Positions 11,641 to 23,009 of a stretch of DNA of 64,000 nucleotides are shown here, in pieces. Made by a program: the position numbers and the translations under genes. The first letter of the stretch is position 1. Every line of letters begins with the position of its first letter. The DNA comes from Moringa oleifera. Taxonomy: Eukaryota; Streptophyta; Magnoliopsida; Brassicales; Moringaceae. The DNA is taken from positions 1,488,001 to 1,552,000 of the forward strand of contig JAJFZO010000433.1 of assembly GCA_021397835.1 (NCBI GenBank). Reading direction: 5' to 3'. The notes beneath the pieces were generated by a model that saw nothing but the letters and a program-made list of their open reading frames with translations, was not told the origin of the DNA and did not search any database.

Positions 11641-12913
11641 GACCAAAACAAGGACACTATCAAGCTTTCTCTATGTTGTTTTCTTTTCAGTAAGACCTGT
11701 GTTTCCTATGGCGTCAACTCATAAAATTGACAGAACTTAAACACTGTTTATCATGTTGAATATTCCTCCAAGCTAAACTCCAAATCTTGTTAATTGAGCT
11801 TGCAAAAGAAAAGCAGTATTGTCAAGGGCCGTAGAAACAGTGATGACTTGCTCTGCTGCAACTTTATGCACTGGTGGGCCTGTCCATGGAAGCCTGCAAC
11901 ACCTGCAACACTGCTAGCTGTAAAATAAAGCAATCCCCATAAAAGATAAGCAAGAAGTATGGCACTCAGAGAAACTAATAATTTAAGGACTTGGCTGAGA
12001 GGAGAGAACATCCCTGTAGAATTCAAATGCAGCAGGCTGACATGGAGGTTGAAAGTTGATACTTTGATCTGTGAAAAAAAAGAAACAACCCCTAGAAAGA
12101 TTCACATCCTCAAAACAATCGAGTATAATCAGTGATTCTTTTCACTTTTTAGACGCTGCCCAAGACTGGAGACTATACTTTTGCACCCTCATGCCCCTCC
12201 TTTTGGTCAATGTAAGTCACGCTTTTGCCCCCTTCTGCCCACAACATCCCCAATAATCATTAAAATATAAGATACTCCTAGAAATGTTCTCTCTTGCTAA
12301 CTTGTGTTGCAAATATTCCCATCTTTTCCTACTCTCTGAGCTTTAGAGATAGAGAGAGAGAAAGAGGAAGAAATAAGCAAAACTCATTAAAGTGCCCCTT
12401 AGAAACAATGGGCTTTCTCTCTTATTTCACAAGAGCAAGACTCTGTTCTGAGACTATGCAAATATCATGAAAAAAAAAATCAACTGTTCCCCAAAAATTT
12501 AATACAACCCTGTATAAAAGACGATAACATGAAAGTGATAACTATTCCCCTTTATCAATAAATGAAACTATAGCAATGTTATGCAAGCTATAACACAATT
12601 GCATGTATATACAAGAAATCAAACTGTAATAAACTATATCAACTCTTTCTTGTGTAGTAAAAAGCTAAATCTCCAACAATAGACAACTTTCTCTGAGCAA
12701 CAGAAGAGACTCCCTCAATGGGCTCTGCTGAAATGTGCATAAACGAGCAGTGTGAATGAGTCCCGTGTTTTATTTATAAGGGAAAAGATCTTGCAAACAA
12801 GCTTAGGATGATTCTGCAAACAAAATTGGAAAGTGAGTAAGGATAAAAAGATTGACAATGGAAACAGTCAATTGGAAAGACTTGTTTGAAGAAACTAGAA
12901 AGATTTAGCTGTT
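11641..12913. other. 3' flank of the LUL4-like gene
   Basis: The region contains only short frames (for example 11790-12026 on the minus strand, Leu-rich, unrecognised). The part nearest 12914 presumably includes the 3' UTR of the minus-strand RING gene. No further exon was found. Confidence 0.4.
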
Positions 12914-15900
12914 CTAACCTCCCTTAACCTTGATCTCTATAAATTCCTGGATAGGTTGCCGACATATGGGACATTTGTTTGATTGAAGCTTCAATTCTTT
13001 TGCACACTCGCTGCACATACACTGAAAGGCAGAAGTAATAGTCAAATTGAGATGATAGAAAAGAGAAATACGTATATCCACTGAAAAGACACCTGATTTT
13101 AGCATATTGGTTCAAGTTATAAATGAAGTCTTTTTTCTCCAGCAACTAGCACAAACTGGGGTCTCCATGGATTATTTTTGTTAAACAGTCCACTAGAAAT
13201 ATGATGCAGTGGGTCAGAAAGTTTACCAGACAATTAGACAGCTCTTGCTTGTTTCAATTCCTATCTTTTGGGATGTAGTTCTCTCAAGGTTCTTTATCAG
13301 AATACCTCCCAACATTTATACTTCAAATTTCCTGACAAATGTATAAATAAATAAATAAATGACAAGCAGTCAGAGTTCTCACCATATGGCGACAAGGCAA
13401 AGCAGCTGTGTCCTTTGGCTCAGTCATGCAAATAACACATTCTTCCCCTGACTCACTATCATCAAAACCTGCTTCATCTGAATTTCTAATCCCATATATC
13501 TCACGTAGTTCGTAGCGAACATCATCCACCCATAGTATCTGCTTAACAACCTTCACTTGAAAGTGGCCCTCACTACTCTTCACCAGGACAGCTTGAGTGA
13601 TTTGTGCATGAGAAGATGTTGAAGGAGGCACATCTGCTCCTTGACCCATTGAAAATGATGGAATGCATGTTTCTGCAGATATTACAAGGGGGAAAATATC
13701 TTCTTTCAGGGAGGGCTTTGATAGGTCCTCCAATGCAAAGAAGCCCAGGTCAATGCCAGATCCAGAGGGCTGAAAAAATTTCTGGCCAAGTCCTTCATGG
13801 AAAGGAATTCTTCTTGGCATATAGATTTCAGGGTATTGTGGCGTGAATGTACAGTTTGCACCTTCTTTGGCAAAGTAATATACAGTGATACTGTACTTAA
13901 AGGAAAAAAGGAAAACAGTCACAAATGTAGCACTAACCAGTCCCACAGTGGATGCATAGTTAGCCACAACAAATAAATTTCACACCTTTAGAGATATGAA
14001 CAAGCAAATAAAAGATGAGTAAATTTAAGTCTGCAGCCAACAGGCCCTACAACTACAAGAAAGCCAATCGGTAAAGGCATTAAGTAATTTCTGATTAGCT
14101 GCACCAAACAACTCCTCAAAAGTATCATAGTAAGTTAGCCTTTCTCTAGACCTCCGAAAATATAGTTGACACCCAATAGGGCCAATACATGACTACACAG
14201 TCCCCCCCACCTCATACCAGACAACTTACACAACAAATTTCATTAACTAGTCCTAAAAGGAATCTCATCCTCAAGATTTGTCCTCAAGAAAAACATGATT
14301 AGAAGCTGTCCATCTCCTTTGCAAAGGGCACTTGAACTTCAATTAGCCTAGGACATCAGGCATTGATGTCTAACCCAAAAGGAGAACATAAACTGCTAGG
14401 ATCAGTTCAAAGAGAACCCCAGAATCACGAAACCTTTCCATCACTACTGTTGCTGGAAAACTCATTTACTAGCAATCTCCCTGACAGCAAGGCAGGACAA
14501 AAAGCCACCATATGATCAATGCCAAAAGCCCTCAAGATCATTACAAAAAAGCACTAATATAGAACCAACACCATCAAGGGGCTGGCGCTTGCATCACAAT
14601 CAAGCACACAGAATCCAAACAATCACATCACCACCAAAACCCAATACAAAATGCATAGTCCTGTATTTTCCTAGTCTCAAATAAAGGTTTTTCTGCGGGC
14701 TTCAAATTTTACTAATTTCACATCTGACGGTATGAGTTCTGCCTAGCCTGCCTATATCACCAATTGCAACAACGGCCACCTAATCCTACCAACCAGAGTC
14801 AACATTCAAGTTGTACCTCCATAAGCAAGAAGCCAGCAGCAAGTCACTTTTTCATCTCACAGACCACTGCAACAAGAGCATACAACCACCATAACAAAAT
14901 CAACTCCAACTTACTGCTGTTTTCATCATCATCAGGCCACCAGAACCAAAAAAGCCATATCATGACCACCACATCTCAAGAAAAAGGCACAGTCCTATAT
15001 GTTTCTGTTGACAGAATGTTTTTCTGGATTCTAGGGTTCAGATTTACTAATTTCACATCTGCAAACGTGAGTACTACCTGGCCTAATAAGGTCTTATATT
15101 GATGTACATCAATCACAAAGGCTTCCTATGTGAACAAACAAAAGAAATGAAAAGATATAAGTTTGTCTCAACTGATACCTCTGTTATGTCTTATTAAGAC
15201 TAAAAAAACCAATTTCTCTGTCATGAGATCTTTTGTACATAGAAATGGGAGCTGAATGGCGCCACATATAGAATCCATGAGTTTTTGAAGATGCTGAATA
15301 GCTACTCTATTCAATTGAAGAATATCACTCCTAAAACGTCCACAAAGTTCCCATGGGCCTTAAGCTGTGGCAAGTTTCATGTCCAAGAAAGATAAATATA
15401 CGTTTTTCAATTTTTCTTTTTTGGCACTGGAAAATGGATTAATTACCAATGAAGAAATGATTTCCAGTAATAAAATATGAAAAGACTTCTCATGCTTTAG
15501 CATAACAGCATACTGACTCATGCTTAGGTTCTCCATAATTAACCCTTTCGTGTTACAAGCTAGTGCAGCTAAAGTCTCAATAAAAATTACAAAGGCCCTC
15601 TATGAAACCCATAGAAACATGCAATCACAAATGGCATCTAAAGAGTATGATAATTCATTCTAACCAAGAAAATCTTTTAGATTGCCAACTCATTCATTAG
15701 AATTCTTCAATGCCAGGCTCATATCTTTACAAATATCAATTGATTATGCGAATCTTTCAGGTTATATCAACTCGACTTTAACTCCCTCTAGAAGTCAGTC
15801 TCCTTAAACCAAAACTTGCAACTACGACAAGGCAACCTCACTTATACGTAAAAGAAGTCCATCATAAATTTTCCTCAAGCAAAGAATGTAATATTTCTTA

Positions 15901-17663
15901 AGAATTACATTGAAATATCAACAAAAAGAAACAATCTTTTTTTTTTTCTTTTAATTACAGATGCCTATTCATTAATGAATTAGGTCAGACCACATTAGTA
16001 AGCAAGAATGAACTTTTACCAAAAGTTTGTCTTTCTAGAGACCTTTATTAGATGATTGTCCCTCTTTACAACACTTGTATCCCACACATATCTGATTTAG
16101 CACTCACTGAGATTAGAAACATTTGATACTTCATGTAGATAGATATGAATTTCCCTGCCTAACGGAACATGACATACAAGAGCAAATCTATCGATTCCCT
16201 TACCCAGCCTCCCGCGCACCCAACCTCCAAATAGGGGGAAAGTGAAAGTCTACTAACTTATATATGCAATTGTCAAATTCCCAAAAAGAAGAAGAAAACA
16301 GAAGAATCAAGTTAGCAATTCAGCAAAGGAAGCAAACAGGCATATGATCAAATAAAACTTTTTCTCTTAAACTAAATTAATAAATACATTGCATCATTAC
16401 ATTCATGTCACTCATATAAATTAGTTTATTTTCCTAAAACTAAATTAATGGGACACCTTTCCAATGAGTTTCATATTTATTTTTTGATTATTGCAGTGAC
16501 CGATTCCATCATTTGGTCTTTCTGAATAAGGATTCTCTAATCGCCTTATTCCAAATCTAACTACACGATTCCATACTAGGAGCAAAGTGTTAGTTTCATT
16601 CCAACTTGACCGTAGATCACCTTTGATTTTCAACCGAAAAAACACAGCTTAGTGAGCCCAACCAACGAGTGTCTAACCTAAATTAACACATAATTTTCTT
16701 TCTGCAACAGTAAAGACAACAATATGACATTAAGAAACATAAGTTAGCAATAGCCATCAATAAATTCCAGACAGCAAAGAAAATTAAGTTTAAAAAAGCA
16801 AATATATACAAGAATGATCTAATTTAAATGCACAGTAGAAATAGACGAGACAAAAACAAAAACCAAAATGAGTTTTTCAAAAAATAAAGACATAGCAAAC
16901 GCTCAATAAAATACCTGCCATCAACAAGAGCATCAAAAGTGAAAGAGACCAGATAGGAATCCAGATTGTTCTTGTCCAAGACAACCTTTATAGTCTCCTT
17001 GTGCACATTCACATCATTCTTAATCTTCTTGGCATTCCGGTTATCTACGTAGGGAGGTGGAGGCACTGCCGGAAGCAACGGTCGTGGAGGAGCCAACATG
17101 GGAAGCCGAAAAGGGGCCCAGCCATTGGGGTGACTGGCGTAGTACGAGTGGTAAGTTAAGCACCCGGCGATGGGTGGAGGATAATTGAAGGAATTGGAGA
17201 TAATGGGATTGTATGTACTGGAAGGAATTGGAAGTAATTGCGGTATTGACGGTGATGCTAATGGGTACGGTGCATTGGCTGCAAAGGCATAAGCGGATTG
17301 CGGTGGCTGTGGTAGTGGTGGTAGGGGAGGTGGTGGTGGTGCTGCTGCTGCTGCTGCTGGTGCTAGTGCTGGTGGTGGCGGTGCTAGTGCTACTGTTGGT
17401 GGTGGGTTTGAAGGCAGTGATGATCGAGAATAGGAAGAAGAAGAAGACGAATAGAGAAATGGGTTATTTTGAGGAGGACAAGGATCGGTATTGGCATTAG
17501 AATTAGTAGCATAAACACCATCCCTATTGTTATCACTTATTGTTGTTGATATTGTTGGCGCTCCTGTAGGAGAAGAAGAAGAAGCGTAGTTATCTGGAAG
17601 AGGAAGAGACGGATTCTGCTGATGGTTATGGCGTCTTCTGTATTTGCTCGTGGAATGACCCAT
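12914..17663 (-). CDS. LUL4: LUL4/LOG2-type RING E3 ubiquitin ligase
   Basis: Three exons: 16915-17663, 13383-13890 and 12914-13021, giving 454 residues. The frame closes perfectly across both GT-AG introns; the first is 3.0 kb. The N-terminus MGHSTSKYRRR has Gly at position 2 and Ser at position 6, consistent with N-myristoylation as in LOG2. A long Pro/Ser/Ala-rich disordered region follows. The family DAR2-like domain runs from about residue 210 (NAKKIKNDVNVHKET, then YYFAKEGANC, GLGQKF, QPSGSGIDL, VVKQILWVDDVRYELREIYG). A C3HC4 RING lies at about 401-444 (CVIC, CRHMCMC, CPICRQPI). The product should ubiquitinate membrane-associated partners; in Arabidopsis LOG2 acts with GDU1 in amino-acid export. 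Domain wording matches LUL4 better than LOG2 itself. The 5' leader has a GA/CT tract at 17714-17736. Confidence 0.95.
14600..15110. repeat. Diverged duplication inside LUL4 intron 1
   Basis: Two blocks about 320-340 bp apart share tttactaatttcacatctg (near 14707 and 15043), followed by a tgagt...ctacctggcct-like stretch and preceded by a cagtcct-tat block. The 112-codon plus-strand frame at 14764-15102 lies across this repeat and shows no recognisable domain. Confidence 0.55.
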
Positions 17664-17990
17664 GTTCTCGGTTTAGATAGAGAGACAACAGCTTTGCAGG
17701 GGGGCGGAGAGGGAGAGGGAAAGAGAGAGAGAGAACAGCGGACAAGGAGAAAGAGACCAAATTCAACTTTCTTGTTTATGATTTTCTTCCCATTGAGCTA
17801 GAATTTGCAGGCTGAATGCCAACTTAATTTTCTTTGTGCAAGTCATGATGAAAGTATCCTCATAGTTGATTTGGTGTTAACTCCCACTTCCTTTTTACCA
17901 ATGCCATTACCTAAATATTTTCTTAGTTATTAAAATATTAAAATTTTAGATAAATATTTTATAAAATTTTTAATATTTATCTTATATTAT
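17664..17990 (-). promoter_or_regulatory. Leader and proximal promoter of LUL4-like gene
   Basis: Immediately upstream of the LUL4 start codon is a purine-rich stretch (gagggagagggaaagagaga on the plus strand, about 17708-17736). The sequence then turns AT-rich. The transcription start was not located. Confidence 0.4.
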
Positions 17991-18372
17991 AAATCAAATT
18001 TTATATTTAAAAAATAATAAATTAAATTTTTATTTATCAATTTGATTTAAATTAAATTTTATTAAAAATTAACAGTATTTAAATTAAAAATCTTACGTAA
18101 CGAAATTTGATTTAAATTTTTTATAAATATAAAAAATATTTAAGCTGTCATCACAAAAAAACTTATAATTTTTTTTGAATAATTATTTTATTTTTTAAAA
18201 TTTTTAATATTATAAATTTTAAAAAATATATATTTAGTATTTAAAAAATTATAAATTTTTTTGTGATGATACTTAAATATTTTTTATATTTTTAAACTTA
18301 TAAAATTTAATTTAGATTAAATTAATACATTAAATTTTAATTTATTATTTTTTAAATATAAAGATTTGAGTA
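17991..18372. repeat. Near-palindromic foldback element (MITE-like)
   Basis: The left half reads atatttaaaaaataataaat, taaattttta, tttaaattaaattttat, tataaatataaaaaatattt, aag...tcatcacaaaaaaa. It is mirrored in reverse complement in the right half, ending attatttttttaaatata-like at about 18367. The centre lies near 18175-18215. The element is almost entirely stem and has no ORF, which fits a miniature foldback transposable element. Confidence 0.75.
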
Positions 18373-18800
18373 ATAACATAAAATAAACGTTATGGTTTAT
18401 AGATTTTTATCATAAACTTTTTAATTTTTAATTTTAATCCTCATATCTATATATTCATAAATTATTAAAAATTAATTGGAGAAGGTTTTTTCATAAATTA
18501 TATTGAAGAAGCATGTATTCCTTCACCAGAATATTATTTATTTTAAATATTACTTATTACAACTTTATTTTTAATAATTTCTTTATCAATTTAAAACAAG
18601 TTTATAAAATATGAGAAATTAAGAACTTGTGTATTAACTATAAGTGTTTGATGCATGTTTTATTGTACTTTAAAAAAATTTGTATAAATTTATTAAAAAA
18701 TAAAAAATTGTATATTTCTATTAAAATACAAATAAAAATATTTTTTTATTTTATAGAATTAATTTTTTATAGGACTAAAATGTACATTGAATGCCATATG

Positions 18801-18835
<35 letters not shown>

Positions 18836-20940
18836 TATCTTTGCTTGCCCTTTTCTTTACATATTTAAAGGGGAGAGGATTATAATCTATTTTTGACTTT
18901 TATGTCTTTATTTTTTAAATATTAACAATTAGATTTTTTTTATTTTTAATAGTATATAGTTCTCATTTTATATTTAAATATTCAAAAATAAAAGTGGTAA
19001 ATGTAATTAGTGAAAAAAATATTTAATACAAATATTTTATATTTATTTAGAGATAATAATATGACCGGAATTGGGCTAATTGGATATGTCCTGTTTGGTT
19101 CAAATTCCACCAGCCCATTATCCAGCTTACCATCGGTCTGTGTCCATTGATAGGGGAAAAAAAATTATCATAAGGTCAAACATAAAAATTGAAAAGAAAA
19201 TTTTTTATCAGAAAAAAATATTTTTCAATTTTTTATGTTTCAGCTTAAATTAAAAAGAAAATTTAACTTTTTATTTCATTACTTCTTATTTAATTGATAA
19301 ATTAGTTTTTTATTTAATTAATTAGATATCAATTTAACACAATGCATCACGCCAAAAGTTTAAAAAAATAAAATGTTCTTAAAATGCTTTCAATCTCTCA
19401 ACAATAATGATACTCAATGGACTTCAATAAAAGTTAGGTTTATTAAAATTACAAACAAAAATATCATCCTCTAATTTTAGAATAAAATTCTTTTTCAAAT
19501 TTATAAAAAAATTAATAATTGGGTAGTCATAATTTATTTTATTTTATTTTTATAATATTTTTATAAAAAATATTTATTTATTTTTAAGTCTGCATTACAT
19601 CTCATTTAGTAGACTAATTTCTCAGTTTAAATCACTGCTCATAATTCATATTTTATCACTTCAAAATTCAGATTGATTCTTTTAGATAAAATGGAGAGTT
19701 CGGGATGGCAATAAAATAATAATTTTAATATTTAAATTAATATTTTAATAATTAAATAAATATTAAATAATGTTAAAAATATTTTAACACAAGCGAAAAT
19801 ATCTTGGAAGAATTTTCTAATTAGCATGAAATTATTGTAATGATAAAAATCATAAAGAATTTGGAGTTGAGTATAATAATTATCAAGATACCAAACCTTA
19901 AGTTTAAGTGAGCTGAACCGATAATCCATAGTACCAGAATTCTGAACTAATTTAACATATGAATTTTAAATATCATTTTTTTAATTGATCTAAATCCAAT
20001 AGAATAATATTGGTTTTTATAATAAATCTAATTCTATAATTATATATACATATATATAATATTATAATATAAATAATTTTTAAAATTATGATAATATTAA
20101 CAACAAAATTCAGATAAAATAATATTATTTTTATAATTAATATAATTTGATAATCATATATATAATATTATAATATAAATAATTTTTAAAGTTATGATAA
20201 CATTAACAATGAAATTCTCATAATTTATTAAATTTGTTTTATCAAATTAGAGTTAATTATATTTTATATGAAAATCTCTCTCTCTCTATATTATAGTTTT
20301 TTGATTGATGAATTATTAATTATTGTAATTAAAAAATATAAAAAATAATTCAAATTTATTTTTAACTATTAAATAGGAAGGATAAAAGTTATTCATAGTT
20401 TTGAATTTTTATTTTTTATTTACTTTTAAAATATTTTTTAGTTTTAATTAATTTTATTGAAAAATTTGAAAATTATAGATATTTAAATTATAAATATTTT
20501 ACAATAAATTTTAACATAAAATTTTTGTATATGTAAAAAAATTATTTAAATTATTATCATAAAAATTTAAATTATTTTGAATATATTTTTTAAAGTTTAT
20601 ATTATTAAAATTTTAAAAAATTTATAAAAAATAACTTGTTAATGAATATTAGTCAAATTTGAAGAATGAAATTGAAATAAAGTATATAATATATGAGTAA
20701 TTTTTAAAATATTTTAATAATAAAAATATTATTTATTTTTAAAAATTATTTTAATTAAATTTAATTTAAAAAGTTAATAATTTAAAATTTATTTAGAATT
20801 ATTTTAAATATGATAATTTTATTTAAAAAAGTAAATTTAAAATTATAAATGATCTTTACTTCATAAAATATTGATTCCCAAATATCAATTAAACATTAAC
20901 AATGGGCTTGATCTTTATTCTCTGACGTGGCAGCATCTAA
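18373..20940. other. AT-rich intergenic DNA with a (TA)n run
   Basis: No gene seen. It contains a (TA)n microsatellite at about 18802-18831, a local tandem duplication near 20030-20190 (ataatattataatataaata occurs twice) and many A/T runs. Confidence 0.6.
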
Positions 20941-20949
20941 TTAGCTTTT

Positions 20950-21118
20950 TGCGATGCCCTTTTTCTTACTTAAGCTTTACCATGTGGGGTGTCAAGGCGG
21001 CTTCCTGAAGACAGAATCCCTCTTCTGTATTTTGATCATTGCGTCTACCCGGTCCTCCATTTCCCTCAGTTTCCAGGCAAACAAAAAACCTCGATTCGAT
21101 CAGGAGACTGCAACAAAG
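20950..21118 (+). other. Probable 5' UTR exon of ALG13
   Basis: A GC-balanced patch ends in caacaaag followed by gtatgt, a good splice donor. The next strong acceptor, ggaatctag, ends immediately before the ALG13 ATG at 21546. This implies a 5' UTR intron of about 427 bp (21119-21545). Three overlapping short frames here are not protein-like. The upstream sequence tctgacgtggcagc (about 20920) is a plausible ACGT-type promoter motif. Confidence 0.5.
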
Positions 21119-21545
21119 GTATGTTTCTTTTCTCCTTGGAGACCTTAGGGCCCTCGAGTTATATTATTGCTGGCGCGTTATAGTTTTGGGTAGGTTAATT
21201 ATACTTTTATTTGTCAAATTCTAGATTCATTTTATTCATTCTAGGATTGAGCTTATTCATCTTTCTGGTTAAATGGTACTCTGTTCAAAAGAACTGTTTA
21301 CAGTTGTCGGTTCTTTGAATTTTCATTGATTTTAAACCATATGGGTTACTTTGATTTGTGATATTATTAATTCAGGTGGTTTGATGCATTAATTTAAGTA
21401 ATTATGCTTGATTATTTCTCCTTTTAGAAAATTTGAAGTTCAATTGAGTGAAGCAATTGTGAGTTCATTGTACTGTATGCTGTTTCTTGTAATGTGGAGT
21501 CAAGCTTATGTAGTGTGCATATTGTGGAATACATATGGAATCTAG

Positions 21546-23009
21546 ATGGGAGATTGGGAGGATGGTGCAAAGCCCAAAAGAATAGTGTTTGTAACAGTGG
21601 GAACAACATGTTTTGATGCTCTTGTTAAAGCTGTGGATACTCAAGAGGTTAAAGATGAGTTGTTAAGGAGAGGCTACACCCACCTTGTTATTCAAATGGG
21701 ACGAGGAACCTACATTCCAACTAAGGTATCTCCAACATTTGGTGAGTAGGTTGTTATATTGTTCATGATATCTTCTTGCTCATCTCAACGGGTATAAAGC
21801 AACGAGACTGCCTCAATTATGCAATGTAGTTTCTTCTTTTTCTTGATGACAACAGATAACTGAGAAAGAGACCAGGAGAAAAGGGAAAGGGCTAATTGCC
21901 TTTAGGATGTAAGGCCACTGTGGCAATCTTTGTTAAGTGTTTATGGAGTTTTACAATCAGCTGATTCTCTTTTGGGCAGTGGAGGATTATGCTCTGGCCC
22001 CAAGAATGATTCTATTTGGTCTTATCAAGAAGAAGAATTAATACCTTTAAAGTTAGGTTTGAGCACAATCACCAATGTGGAGATTGTTAAAATTTGGTTA
22101 AACTTAAGATTTGAGGGAACAAATTATAATTATATAAGTCATGGGATATTCTTCTGTTCTGGTTTTAGGTTTACTCATTTGTTATAGCTAAAAGTTGCTA
22201 GGATCTCTTATTGCATTAGTGGCAGTGTGGTTAAAAAGCCTGAAATTGTGATGAAATAAAGATGCCTTTAAAATCAGCACGTATCTTTTCCTTTTCTAAA
22301 ATTATGTATTAACTTAGTCATGCTTCTATCAACTTAATCATGACTTCTCTTTGATTTCAGTCTGATGGGGAAGATGGATCTTTAATTGTGAACTACTTCA
22401 CTTTTTCATCAAGTATAGCAGACCATTTGCGATCAGCATCTCTTGTAATTAGTCATGCTGGTAAATTATTAATGTTGGATTCCTTTTCCTGCGAAACCTG
22501 TTGACCTTATATATTCGCTTAGCGTTGGCTGGGAAATACTGTCACATCTCTTCATTTTCTTTTATTTTCTGCTTGCATCTAAAAATGTATTATGCAAATC
22601 TTTTCTAAGTCTTTCACCATTATGGTTGATCAATTGATATATACATATGTATTTGCTAATATAATAGAGATCTCTGTCATTTTAACAATTTATGAAAGAC
22701 AGAGGTGACTAAGAAACAAGATATGTAACTGCTTCTTCTTCGGTTACAGGGTCAGGGAGCATATTTGAGACCTTAAGGCTTGGAAAACCTTTAATTGTGG
22801 TGGTGAACGAAGACTTGATGGACAATCATCAAAGTGAGCTAGCCGAGGAACTAGCAAAGAGGAAGCATTTATATTGTGCTTGTCCTCAGATACTTCATCA
22901 GACTCTAGCTCATATGAAGTTGGATTTTCTCCTTCCATACCCTCCAGGTGATGCCACCCCAGTTGCCAGGCTTATAAACAGATTTCTAGGTTTCCCAGAT
23001 GATTGTTGA
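21546..23009 (+). CDS. ALG13: UDP-GlcNAc transferase subunit ALG13
   Basis: Three exons: 21546-21725, 22361-22460 and 22750-23009, giving 179 residues, the usual length for plant ALG13. It carries the small GT-B C-terminal-type fold: [15 protein letters not shown] near the start, [16 protein letters not shown], then [20 protein letters not shown], then [17 protein letters not shown]. The SHAGSGS and NEDLMDNHQ motifs mark the UDP-GlcNAc-binding part. ALG13 is soluble and works with membrane-bound ALG14 on the cytosolic face of the ER. Together they add the second GlcNAc to dolichol-PP-GlcNAc in N-glycan precursor assembly. All junctions are GT-AG and preserve frame. Confidence 0.96.

Noticed and set aside
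11790..12026. 78-codon Leu-rich minus-strand frame
   Set aside because: A hydrophobic stretch alone is not enough; it is not in frame with any LUL4 exon and no family is recognised.
12924..13145. Second minus-strand frame over the last LUL4 exon
   Set aside because: Overlaps the real RING-closing exon in another frame; the exon 12914-13021 gives CMCSECAKELK and CPICRQPI.
14160..14300. C-rich stretch followed by ggaatctcatcctcaagatt, resembling plant retrotransposon sequence
   Set aside because: No LTR pair, primer-binding site or polymerase coding sequence nearby, so I did not call a mobile element.
14764..15102. 112-codon plus-strand frame inside LUL4 intron 1
   Set aside because: Lies across a duplicated intronic segment, is rich in Gln/Asn/Ser/His, and has no homology that I recognise.
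15365..15395. aagctgtgg and ccaagaaag near each other, resembling miR396 pieces
   Set aside because: The blocks are on one strand, separated and mismatched, and do not form a precursor stem.
17213..17500. Val/Leu-rich plus-strand frame opposite LUL4 exon 1
   Set aside because: Antisense of the Pro/Ala-rich coding region; GGT/GCT repeats read as Val/Leu.
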